This document shows, in pieces, positions 45,642-53,399 of a DNA stretch of 64,000 bases. The stretch comes from Tissierellales bacterium (lineage in GTDB: Bacteria; Bacillota; Clostridia; Tissierellales; Tissierellaceae). Position 1 is the stretch's first letter, and each line of letters opens with the position of its first letter. Position numbers and translations under genes: made by a program. The stretch lies in the NCBI GenBank assembly GCA_014360205.1, contig JACIXZ010000008.1, positions 31,736 to 95,735 of the forward strand. The letters run 5' to 3'. Under the pieces are notes generated by a model that did not search any database, was not told where the DNA came from, and worked only from the letters and a program-made list of their open reading frames with translations.

Positions 45642-46490
45642 TTATATAGTTTTCTTTAATTCTATAACTGGCAAATGGATTCTATTGTTTATTCTAAATG
45701 GTATTACGCTTCTCCCAAGTCCACGGCTCACTACCATTACACCACCATTCTCTGCTTTGTATATTCCTGAAGTGTATTTAGGGAAAAACCCTTGATTTGG
45801 TGCAATTAGACCTCTTTTTAAAAAAGGAATTCTAAATTGACCTCCATGGGCATGGCCTGATAGAACCAATGTAGGTTTAACTGAATTTCTTTCCGAAAAA
45901 TACTCATCAATCTTTTCAGGTCTATGGGCTAGCATTATAATTGGCATATCTTTTATTTTTTCTATATCTTCTATATTCTCTTTTTTATATATAGAGTTAT
46001 CTCTTAATCCTATGATTCCTATCGAATATCCGTCTTTAGATGATATTTCGTATTCATCTTCTAGTAATATTATATTGCTCTTTTTCAACATTTCCTTATA
46101 TTCATCAAGATAATCGTTTCTCGACTCATGATTTCCTAAAACAGCATAAACCTTAGTTATCTTTGGTAATTCTTCAAGCAATATCTCTAAATTGCTATAA
46201 TCTAAGTTTGAGCCACTGCTAATTATATCTCCAGTTAAAGCTATTATATCTGGCTTTTCTATTTTTAATATATCAATTAATTTTTCTATTTCTATCTCAT
46301 TATGTGGTATATGCAGATCAGAAACATGAACTATTTTAAATCCATCTAATGAGGATGGCAAGCTCTCTACTTGAATTTTTATCTTATCTACATCTACCCA
46401 TTTATTTTGAGCAAATAAATATATGCCTATTAATATTAGCAATAAAAATGTCTTCACTTTTTTTAACCTCAATCCATTAATGTATTTCAT
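45642..46490 (-). CDS. Membrane-anchored metallophosphoesterase (YkuE-like)
   Basis: About 282 residues. One N-terminal membrane helix (about 13-30) precedes a calcineurin-like phosphoesterase domain with the metal motifs HVSDLHIPH, TGDIISSG, LGNHESR, MLAHRPE and SGHAHGGQ. The substrate is unknown. The start at 46490 has GGGG at good spacing; the upstream in-frame ATG does not. Confidence 0.88.
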   Translation of the reverse strand: MKYINGLRLKKVKTFLLLILIGIYLFAQNKWVDVDKIKIQVESLPSSLDGFKIVHVSDLHIPHNEIEIEKLIDILKIEKPDIIALTGDIISSGSNLDYSNLEILLEELPKITKVYAVLGNHESRNDYLDEYKEMLKKSNIILLEDEYEISSKDGYSIGIIGLRDNSIYKKENIEDIEKIKDMPIIMLAHRPEKIDEYFSERNSVKPTLVLSGHAHGGQFRIPFLKRGLIAPNQGFFPKYTSGIYKAENGGVMVVSRGLGRSVIPFRINNRIHLPVIELKKTI

Positions 46491-46567
46491 AAAATACCCC
46501 AAATATATAATATTTATCATCTTCCCATTTTAACATTTTCATAATTGCGACCACAGGTTTTTCATAC

Positions 46568-46620
46568 GGGCGACCAGAGGTCGCCCCTACAGGTCAGGTG
46601 ATAGCAGGTCGCCCCTACAT
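46568..46620. repeat. REP-like palindrome and half-copy
   Basis: GGGCGACC-AGA-GGTCGCCC (46568-46586) is followed by CCTACA, and a second AGGTCGCCCCTACAT lies at 46606-46620. They belong to the same repeat family as the copies in and behind the RAYT gene. Confidence 0.75.
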
Positions 46621-46669
46621 GTGGTAATTCATCCATGTAATCATTATCCATTTTAATATTCATCATTTT
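46621..46669 (+). repeat. RAYT leader repeat, downstream copy
   Basis: Begins GTGGTAATTCATCCATGTAA and continues through a near copy of the RAYT 5' region (also at 47126-47174 and, shorter, at 47221-47245). The outer copies both follow a ...CCCCTACAT repeat end. Confidence 0.7.
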
Positions 46670-47141
46670 CCCATTCCAATGGGTTTGTTTCTATGTAATG
46701 CCATATTTTTTGGTATTCTTGTTCATCTCTGATTATATGGTCATAAAAAGATTTTTGCCATAATGACAATCCAGTCTGTTTGGAAACAGAACCTTTAAAC
46801 TGCTGTATAATACGAGATACTGTAGGGGCGGTCTTTGACCGCCCATTAGCATTATTTAATATAATAATCATATGTATGTGATTAGGCATAATAACATATT
46901 TGTCAATTTCAACATTTTCATAAATAGAATTAATTTTATTTATTTCTGATTCAATGATTTGTCCTATGTTTGATAATGGTGGTTTTTCATAATGGCTTTC
47001 AAACTGGCGGTCAAAGACCGCCCCTACATCCCAAAATATATATTTTTTGTCCTTGCTGCATATAGTTATAAAATAATATCCGTCTTGTGAATAATCATAT
47101 TTTTTTAACCTTATGTTTTTTCTTCGTGGTAATTCATCCAT
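46653..47141 (-). CDS. REP-associated tyrosine transposase (RAYT, Y1 HUH family)
   Basis: About 162 residues. The HUH motif is MPNHIHMII and the candidate catalytic Tyr is in SFYDHIIRDEQEY. N-terminal RRKNIRLKKYDYSQDGYYFIT is typical. Two REP palindromes lie inside the gene and are translated: one as DVGAVFDRQFES (47006-47022), one as NGRSKTAPTV (46827-46845). Identical repeats flank the gene. RAYTs are single-copy enzymes thought to spread REP sequences. The start is placed at 47141 (MDELPRRKN); an ATG ten codons earlier is possible. Confidence 0.88.
   Translation of the reverse strand: MDELPRRKNIRLKKYDYSQDGYYFITICSKDKKYIFWDVGAVFDRQFESHYEKPPLSNIGQIIESEINKINSIYENVEIDKYVIMPNHIHMIIILNNANGRSKTAPTVSRIIQQFKGSVSKQTGLSLWQKSFYDHIIRDEQEYQKIWHYIETNPLEWENDEY
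46822..46845 (-). repeat. REP palindrome inside the RAYT gene (copy 2)
   Basis: GGGCGGTC-TTT-GACCGCCC with a TGTAGGGG flank, in inverse orientation to the copies at 47001 and 47192. It is in frame within the RAYT coding region. Confidence 0.8.
47001..47029 (+). repeat. REP palindrome inside the RAYT gene (copy 3)
   Basis: GGCGGTC-AAA-GACCGCC followed by CCTACAT. The 29-nt unit is 28/29 identical to 47192-47220. Confidence 0.8.
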
Positions 47142-47174
47142 GTAATCACCATCCATTTTAATATTTATCATTTT
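47126..47174 (+). repeat. RAYT leader repeat, gene copy
   Basis: This copy spans the RAYT start region and matches 46621-46669 and 47221-47245. Confidence 0.65.
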
Positions 47175-47191
47175 TCAATTCGCGGGTTTTT

Positions 47192-47245
47192 AAACTGGCA
47201 GTCAAAGACCGCCCCTACATGTGGTAATTCATCCATGTAATCACC
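47192..47245 (+). repeat. REP plus leader repeat upstream of the RAYT gene
   Basis: The REP unit (47192-47220) joins directly to a leader repeat (47221-47245), the same junction as at 46606-46645 on the other side of the gene. Confidence 0.75.
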
Positions 47246-47249
47246 TATG

Positions 47250-47729
47250 TTATTTATGATATGGTTCGTTGTTCATTATCTTAAAAGCTCTGTAAATCTG
47301 CTCAATCAAAATCAATCTCATTAGCTGATGAGGAAAAGTAAATTTTGAAAATGAAAGCTTTAAATTACTTCTTTCTAATACTTCATTAGAAAGCCCTATG
47401 CTTCCTCCTATAATGAAATTAATCGTTGAATGGCCATCTAACATAAGCTTTGAAATTTCTTCAGAAAACTTTAAAGAATCCATGCTTTTACCTTCTATGG
47501 CCAGACTTATACAATAATCTCTAGGTTTTATATATGAGAGAATTTTATTTCCTTCAATCTGTTTTATGATATCCATTTCTCTTTGAGACAAGTTTTCTTT
47601 TGCTTTTTCATCTTGAATTTCTATCACATTTACTTTAGCAAATTTTGATAATCTTTTTATGTATTCATCTATGCCATCTTGTAAGTATTTTTCTTTTAAT
47701 TTTCCTACTGCAATTATATTTATATCCAT
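47250..47729 (-). CDS. rlmH: 23S rRNA (pseudouridine1915-N3)-methyltransferase RlmH
   Basis: A 159-residue SPOUT methyltransferase acting on helix 69 of 23S rRNA. It has the SAM-binding knot residues FIIGGSIGLSNEVLER and the family C-terminus LIEQIYRAFKIMNNEPYHK. It follows tpx and closes the wal-htrA-surE neighbourhood, as in many Firmicutes where rlmH follows the wal operon. GGAGG precedes the ATG. Confidence 0.96.
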   Translation of the reverse strand: MDINIIAVGKLKEKYLQDGIDEYIKRLSKFAKVNVIEIQDEKAKENLSQREMDIIKQIEGNKILSYIKPRDYCISLAIEGKSMDSLKFSEEISKLMLDGHSTINFIIGGSIGLSNEVLERSNLKLSFSKFTFPHQLMRLILIEQIYRAFKIMNNEPYHK

Positions 47730-47746
47730 GTTACCTCCTAAAAAAG

Positions 47747-47768
47747 AAGCCTTCCAAATGGAAGGCTT
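47747..47768 (-). terminator. Terminator of tpx
   Basis: AAGCCTTCC, AAAT, GGAAGGCTT right at the tpx stop, followed by CTTTTTT on the minus strand. Confidence 0.85.
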
Positions 47769-48288
47769 ATAATAGTCCTTTTGCTACTTCAATTGGCTTC
47801 TCATAGTCTGGGTGGTTTGTTCCCTCTTTTACATATTCAACATACTTTACAGTATTGTCTTTGTCTAATACGATTACTCCTCTAGCTAAGAGTCTGTTTT
47901 CTTCCATGACAAAACCATATTTTAGCCCAAAATCCAAATCTTTGTAATCTGACAGTGTCAAAACTTTGTCTATATCATGAGCAGAACAGAATCTTTTTTG
48001 TGCAAATGGCAAATCTACAGATATCGTAAGCACTATTACATCGTCTAATTTTGCTGCTTCCTCATTGAATCTAATTGTTTGTAATTCACATACACCTGTA
48101 TCCAATGAAGGTACTACTGATATTATTTTTACTTTATCTCCTGCATCTTTGAGTGAAAAGGGTGTTAAATCTCCCTTTAAAACAGTAAAATCAGGTGCTT
48201 TATCTCCAACTTTTATCTCTTTACCCAATAGGGTTACTGGTTTTTGTCCAAAAGTTACTACTCCTTCTCTTCTTTCGATGTTGTCCAT
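47767..48288 (-). CDS. tpx: Thiol peroxidase (Tpx, atypical 2-Cys peroxiredoxin)
   Basis: A 173-residue cytoplasmic peroxidase. The peroxidatic Cys is in SLDTGVCELQT and the resolving Cys in KRFCSAHDI, the two-Cys pattern of Tpx, so thioredoxin should recycle it. The peroxidatic Cys is encoded as Cys here, in contrast with the selenocysteine peroxiredoxin at 26094. It stands alone between rlmH and surE. Confidence 0.95.
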   Translation of the reverse strand: MDNIERREGVVTFGQKPVTLLGKEIKVGDKAPDFTVLKGDLTPFSLKDAGDKVKIISVVPSLDTGVCELQTIRFNEEAAKLDDVIVLTISVDLPFAQKRFCSAHDIDKVLTLSDYKDLDFGLKYGFVMEENRLLARGVIVLDKDNTVKYVEYVKEGTNHPDYEKPIEVAKGLL

Positions 48289-48359
48289 TGTACCAATCCC
48301 TCCTTTATTTATTTTCGGTTAATTGATACCCAAGTTTTAATTTTATATTCATTTCAATT

Positions 48360-49118
48360 TTAAATTGAATTCTCAAGCCAATCCTCTAAGTGTTTTATTG
48401 CTTCAAAATTTGTAAAGTCATATTTTAAAGGTGTCAATGTTGGATATCCATGGTGCAAGTAATATCTATCTGTCCCAATTGATTTTTCAGTATCTTCTCT
48501 ACCTATTGCTTTGTATATTATCTCACCATTTCCATTATTGTGAGAGCTATAAAAATCATAAATAGGTCCCCCAATTTTACATATTTTAATTTCTGCTAAA
48601 TCTTCTTTTAGTTTAAAAGGGGTATTTAAGTTCAAAACCATAGGCTTAAATGAAAATTTTTCTATTTTTTCTACCAACTTCACTGCATAATCAGCAGCTA
48701 AATCATAATTTACTTTTCCATCAAACCACTCAGCTGATACTGCAACACTTGGTATTCCAAACAAATTTGCCTCTATAGCTGCTGAAACTGTTCCCGAATA
48801 CAATATGTCAGTTCCAGTATTAGCTCCCATATTTATTCCTGATATAACTAAATCTATATTCTCTTTTTTGAAAAGTTGAACTCCAATCCTTACGCAATCG
48901 GCTGGCGATCCTGAAATACTATATGATTTAGCATTTAAACCATCCAATTTTACTTCCTTTATGACCAATGGATTCAAAAATGTAATGGAATGACTTTGCC
49001 CACTCCTTTCAATATCTGGTGCAACAATCATTATCTCATGATTTTTTTCTAATCTCTTAGCCATTGTATAGATGCCTTTTGCAAATATACCATCGTCATT
49101 TGTTAACAATATTTTCAT
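48360..49118 (-). CDS. surE: 5'/3'-nucleotidase SurE
   Basis: About 252 residues. The metal site is in ILLTNDDG at the N-terminus, with SGSPADCVRIG and GINMGANTGTDILYSGT following. SurE dephosphorylates nucleoside monophosphates, often in stationary phase. The start at 49118 is preferred because GGGGGAAG is too close to the ATG three bases earlier. It directly follows the htrA gene of the wal operon. Confidence 0.95.
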   Translation of the reverse strand: MKILLTNDDGIFAKGIYTMAKRLEKNHEIMIVAPDIERSGQSHSITFLNPLVIKEVKLDGLNAKSYSISGSPADCVRIGVQLFKKENIDLVISGINMGANTGTDILYSGTVSAAIEANLFGIPSVAVSAEWFDGKVNYDLAADYAVKLVEKIEKFSFKPMVLNLNTPFKLKEDLAEIKICKIGGPIYDFYSSHNNGNGEIIYKAIGREDTEKSIGTDRYYLHHGYPTLTPLKYDFTNFEAIKHLEDWLENSI

Positions 49119-49130
49119 CATCTTCCCCCA

Positions 49131-50267
49131 TCAATCAAAATCTACATTTAGTTTCAATATCTCGCCATTTCTATTTATCTCAACTACCACTCTATCGCCT
49201 TTTTCATAATTATATAGTTCTTTTCTTAAAGCAGATAGACTGTTTACTTCCCTGTTTCCAATTTTAGTTATTACATCCATAGGTTTTATCCCTGCCTTAT
49301 CTGCTGGTGAATTAGGAACTACTTCTACAACTAATACTCCTTTTTCTGCTTTTATGTCAACTCCCATTTGCCTTTCATAAAGATCTATATCAGTACCTGA
49401 AATTCCTAATGCTACTGGTTCTAAATTACCTTTAGTTATTACATTGTCTAATATTGGCTTTACAGTGTTTATAGGGATAGAAAATCCTAAACCTTCACCA
49501 GTTTGAATCTTTGCAGTGTTTATCCCAATCACCTGTCCTTTAGCGTTTAGCAAAGGTCCTCCACTATTTCCGGGATTTATTGAAGCATCTGTTTGAATTA
49601 AATCTTCCATTACATTATATCTTGTAATTTGAATTGATCTGTGAAGCCCACTTATTACACCTGCAGTCACTGTTCTTTGGAATTCAAGCCCTAAAGGATT
49701 TCCTATTGCAACAGCAATTTCACCAACTTCTAATTTATCCGAATCTCCTAATTCAGCTGCTAATAAGTTCCTTGCATTTACTTTTATAATAGCTAAATCA
49801 AGGGTAGGATCAAACCATATTACATCAGCTTTGTGTGAATCACCATTTTCAAATAATACATTTATCTCTCTAGCCTTTCCATCGCCTATAACGTGTGAAT
49901 TTGTCAATATATATCCATTGCTGTCTACTATTACGCCTGACCCAATTCCTTCAACTGTCCTAGACCATATAAACTCCTGCTGTACTTGTATAGTTGTTAT
50001 CCCAACAACAGAACTCATTCCTTTTTTTGCCACTGCTGTTATTGTGTTTATTTCATCAGTTGGGGTTATATCGATTGTGTTTATTATAGGGGGTTCAGTG
50101 CTATATTGATATATCTCTGGCAACGGCAATATTTTTCCATAAAGGTAATTTGGTGCAACATATGCAGTTATTATACCTCCGATTATAGCTCCTACTAGAG
50201 CAACTAGAAAATAAGAAATTTTTCTAGGTTTCCTTGATTTATGATAGTAACTTCCATAATTATCCAT
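49131..50267 (-). CDS. htrA: HtrA-type membrane-anchored serine protease with PDZ domain (copy 2)
   Basis: A 378-residue protease with a short basic N-terminus, one membrane helix (about 18-40), a trypsin-like domain with H125, D157 and S235 (GNSGGPLL), and a C-terminal PDZ domain (SPADKAGIKPMDV). It is the sixth gene of the wal operon, as in Bacillus. It is a paralogue of 14397-15683, which has a long acidic tail instead. The two catalytic domains are very similar in sequence. Confidence 0.94.
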   Translation of the reverse strand: MDNYGSYYHKSRKPRKISYFLVALVGAIIGGIITAYVAPNYLYGKILPLPEIYQYSTEPPIINTIDITPTDEINTITAVAKKGMSSVVGITTIQVQQEFIWSRTVEGIGSGVIVDSNGYILTNSHVIGDGKAREINVLFENGDSHKADVIWFDPTLDLAIIKVNARNLLAAELGDSDKLEVGEIAVAIGNPLGLEFQRTVTAGVISGLHRSIQITRYNVMEDLIQTDASINPGNSGGPLLNAKGQVIGINTAKIQTGEGLGFSIPINTVKPILDNVITKGNLEPVALGISGTDIDLYERQMGVDIKAEKGVLVVEVVPNSPADKAGIKPMDVITKIGNREVNSLSALRKELYNYEKGDRVVVEINRNGEILKLNVDFD

Positions 50268-50278
50268 ATTTCTTCCCC

Positions 50279-51073
50279 CTAAATGTTAAATATCTCAGTA
50301 TGATTATCTCTATTAGTTAATTGAATATTTATATCTTTTTCTACATCAAATCCGATTTCTTTAAGCCCATTATAAATGGTTTTATACGCTAATTGTGGTA
50401 AATTATTCTCCTTGCTCAAGTGAGCTAACAGTACATGTTCATTTTGTCCAAACAGAACTTCACTTAGTATGCTAAGACAATCATCATTTGATAAATGTCC
50501 CTTATTTCCTAATATCCTTTTCTTTAAGTGGACTGGATATCCACCGTTTTTAAGCATTTCTATATCATGATTTGCTTCAATAAAAAATAGGTGTGAGCCT
50601 TTTATCTTTGTTTTTATACCCTCATTTACGCATCCTGTATCTGTTAGTATGCTTATTTTTTTCATTCCATTGAAAAACAAATACCCCACTGGATCGATGG
50701 CATCGTGGCTTATATTAAAAGGATGTATCAGTATATCATTGATTTCAAAGTTTTTGTTAGCTTTAATAATTTTTATATTTTCTGATTTCACTTCCTTTAT
50801 TATTGGTTCCATAGCTATCCAAGTTTTCTCATTTGCATACACAGGAATGTTGAACTTTCTTGATAGTATGCCTACTCCTTTTGCATGATCTATATGTTCA
50901 TGTGTTACTAGTATAGCATCTATATCTTTTGGCTCTACATCTATATTTTTTAATAGTTCTATTATTCTTTTTCCTGTGAAACCTGCATCTACTAATACTT
51001 TAGCCCCTTTTGTTTCTATATATTGACAGTTTCCACTACTTCCACTTGAAAGTGAGCAAAATGAAAATGACAT
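50279..51073 (-). CDS. walJ: Metallo-beta-lactamase-fold hydrolase WalJ (YycJ)
   Basis: A 264-residue MBL-fold protein. The metal motif is THEHIDHAKG, with further His/Asp in LTDTGCV and NHDIEML. WalJ proteins are implicated in DNA repair/replication coordination. It lies between walI and htrA in conserved order, 17 bp after walI. Confidence 0.93.
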   Translation of the reverse strand: MSFSFCSLSSGSSGNCQYIETKGAKVLVDAGFTGKRIIELLKNIDVEPKDIDAILVTHEHIDHAKGVGILSRKFNIPVYANEKTWIAMEPIIKEVKSENIKIIKANKNFEINDILIHPFNISHDAIDPVGYLFFNGMKKISILTDTGCVNEGIKTKIKGSHLFFIEANHDIEMLKNGGYPVHLKKRILGNKGHLSNDDCLSILSEVLFGQNEHVLLAHLSKENNLPQLAYKTIYNGLKEIGFDVEKDINIQLTNRDNHTEIFNI

Positions 51074-51090
51074 ATTTAACCTCCTAGCTA

Positions 51091-51960
51091 CTACTCAAAG
51101 TCAAGAATTATTTTATATCCATCACTGAATTGAACTCTCCATGCAGGTATAGTTTTCCCTTCAACAACTTCTTTATATCTTGAAAAATAATCTTGTTTTT
51201 CTGGATCAAAATAATAACAAATGGATATATCTATTATTTCTTTGCCGTATACTTCTTCTCTCATCAACAATTCTAACAAAGCTTTTTTGGCAGGTAATGT
51301 CTTTAGGATTGATTCTCCCTCATTTTTTACATCAAGCCAAGTCCTTTCCATTCTAAATACTTTTCCATCCTTTATTTCAAAATTTGTAAATGATGATTCT
51401 ACGAAATTATCACCATAAGTGTTAGAATAAAGAAGATAGTAGCCATCTTCACTAACAGTTGAAAAAGTAATTTTCATATCGTCGGTTCTAAAACCTCTGT
51501 CTTTAAGGAAATTTAAAGCTATCTCTTGTGCATTCTCTAAGCTATTATCTAAATCTATTTTGCTACTGTATAATGATTTTTGATTTGAATCTGTTTTTTC
51601 TGCTTCATAAATAAGCAGTTTACCATTTATGACTGTGACTGTCTCGTTTTGCATATAGACTTCAAATAGGTCTTCATTTATTTTGTTTATCGTCCCCTCT
51701 CCATTGAAAAAGTCGAAGTTTATGTCATTAGCATTATATAACTCATACTCTACTACTAGCTCTCTTAACTTACTTTCTCCATTAGGAATATCAGCATTTA
51801 ACAATATATCCTTTTCACTTAATTTATCAATCAATTCACTTTTACTAAGTTCATATTCTCTTTCTCTTTCTCTTTCAATAATATATATGCTAGCTAATAT
51901 TAAATTAACCACTAAAAGAGCTACGATTAAAATCGTCTTTGCCTTTGACCAATCCAACAC
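51091..51960 (-). CDS. walI: Two-component regulatory protein WalI (YycI)
   Basis: A 289-residue protein with one N-terminal membrane helix (about 9-28) and an extracytoplasmic YycI domain ending in VEGKTIPAWRVQFSDGYKI. With WalH it binds and restrains the WalK kinase at the membrane in Bacillus. The start is GTG at 51960, preceded by GGAGG. It begins 8 bp after walH. Confidence 0.9.
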   Translation of the reverse strand: MLDWSKAKTILIVALLVVNLILASIYIIEREREREYELSKSELIDKLSEKDILLNADIPNGESKLRELVVEYELYNANDINFDFFNGEGTINKINEDLFEVYMQNETVTVINGKLLIYEAEKTDSNQKSLYSSKIDLDNSLENAQEIALNFLKDRGFRTDDMKITFSTVSEDGYYLLYSNTYGDNFVESSFTNFEIKDGKVFRMERTWLDVKNEGESILKTLPAKKALLELLMREEVYGKEIIDISICYYFDPEKQDYFSRYKEVVEGKTIPAWRVQFSDGYKIILDFE

Positions 51961-51968
51961 AAAACCTC

Positions 51969-53378
51969 CTAATTTATATTCATCAGTACGCCGTTATATG
52001 CATTAAACAAATAATTTTTCCCAAATATATTTATTGTCCATACTGGTAAAAGTCTTTCATTCTTTAATTTTAAATTCGGATTATAGTAAGCTGGATAGAT
52101 GTTTATTATTTGGTCTAGTATTTGGTCATTTGATATTTGTTTATTATCAGTTCCTTCATTATTTTCTGTGTACTGAGACTTTAAAAAATCCATATTTTTA
52201 TTTATTATCTCTGAATAACTTAACATTGATGAATTCTCTTCATAGGAAGTATAGCTAAATTGATCTTTAATTTTATATATCTGTTTAAAGCTTCTTACTT
52301 CATTGTTAAATACTTCCATAACAACATCTTTTGAGCTTTCCATGTTGTTTTCAAATACTTTTAATCCATTGTTCTTGTGGCTAAAAATAAATCTATAGCC
52401 TTTGCTATTCCCTGATTCAATCGGTATAATTTCATCCAGTATCAGCCCTGAAGGAAGAAATGCGTTTTTTGCTATAAAATTACTTGCTGTGTTTAGGCTA
52501 AGATAAAGATTTCTTTCTTTTACTTCATTTCTTAAAGGACTATAATACGACAAGAGTGAATTTGGATTGATTTTTAATACATTAGAATTATAGAAAAATA
52601 TAACTGAACCATTATCCTCTTTTATCTGTCTAATGTAATATTTATCTACTTCAAAGAATTTTTCAGCTAATTTTTCTTTGTCTTCTGCGCTCATCAAGAC
52701 TACTTGGTTTGATACATAAGTTATTGGCATTTTCATTTCTATTTTCTCATGCCAATATGTATTTTCGCTATATGATTGGTAATCTAATTTAATTTTGTTT
52801 ATTCGATTTATATTTCCATTTTCTAATATCTTTTTTATCTTTAATATAAATTCAGACATATCTATATCTTTTGATTTGATCAGATAATCCTTTTCATTAT
52901 TTGACAAGATTAATGCAAATTCATCATCATAAAGGTAAAACCCTATTTTATCTATATTTTTTATAATATCTATTTTCTGATTTTCATTTTCTATATGGTA
53001 TGCTCTTATTAAGATATTTAAACTTATTTCATATGGATAATAAAAAACTATGTCTGGATGCTTGAATTCATTATCTTCTTTCTTGTATTCAAAAACCTCC
53101 ATAGTGTTATTTGTTAGGATTTTAGATAAAGTTCTTTTAGCTGTATTAAATAAGTTTTCCTCTGCTACATCGTAAACAATAAAAGCTTCATCTTCAGTTT
53201 TTATGAAAGCTTTGTGAGGTACTAACATATCCTCTAAGGTATAATTTTCAATTGGCACACTAACTGTTTCTGCTTTTTGTTTAAATTCTAAATTTGTGTC
53301 TTGTGAAAGTAAATTTATCAAAAATATACTGGTAAAAACAAGTATGACCATAGTTAGTGTTTTTAATTTTTCTTTCAT
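51969..53378 (-). CDS. walH: Two-component regulatory protein WalH (YycH)
   Basis: A 469-residue protein with an N-terminal membrane helix (about 7-25) and a large extracytoplasmic YycH-type region. Sequence similarity is weak in this family, but length, topology and position between walK and walI support the call. It acts with WalI on WalK. Confidence 0.88.
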   Translation of the reverse strand: MKEKLKTLTMVILVFTSIFLINLLSQDTNLEFKQKAETVSVPIENYTLEDMLVPHKAFIKTEDEAFIVYDVAEENLFNTAKRTLSKILTNNTMEVFEYKKEDNEFKHPDIVFYYPYEISLNILIRAYHIENENQKIDIIKNIDKIGFYLYDDEFALILSNNEKDYLIKSKDIDMSEFILKIKKILENGNINRINKIKLDYQSYSENTYWHEKIEMKMPITYVSNQVVLMSAEDKEKLAEKFFEVDKYYIRQIKEDNGSVIFFYNSNVLKINPNSLLSYYSPLRNEVKERNLYLSLNTASNFIAKNAFLPSGLILDEIIPIESGNSKGYRFIFSHKNNGLKVFENNMESSKDVVMEVFNNEVRSFKQIYKIKDQFSYTSYEENSSMLSYSEIINKNMDFLKSQYTENNEGTDNKQISNDQILDQIINIYPAYYNPNLKLKNERLLPVWTINIFGKNYLFNAYNGVLMNIN

Positions 53379-53399
53379 TTTATCTACTTCCTTTTATAG

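Noticed and set aside
46560..47245. A CRISPR array
   Set aside because: The repeats are irregularly spaced, palindromic, occur in both orientations and lie partly inside a coding gene; there are no uniform spacers and no cas genes.
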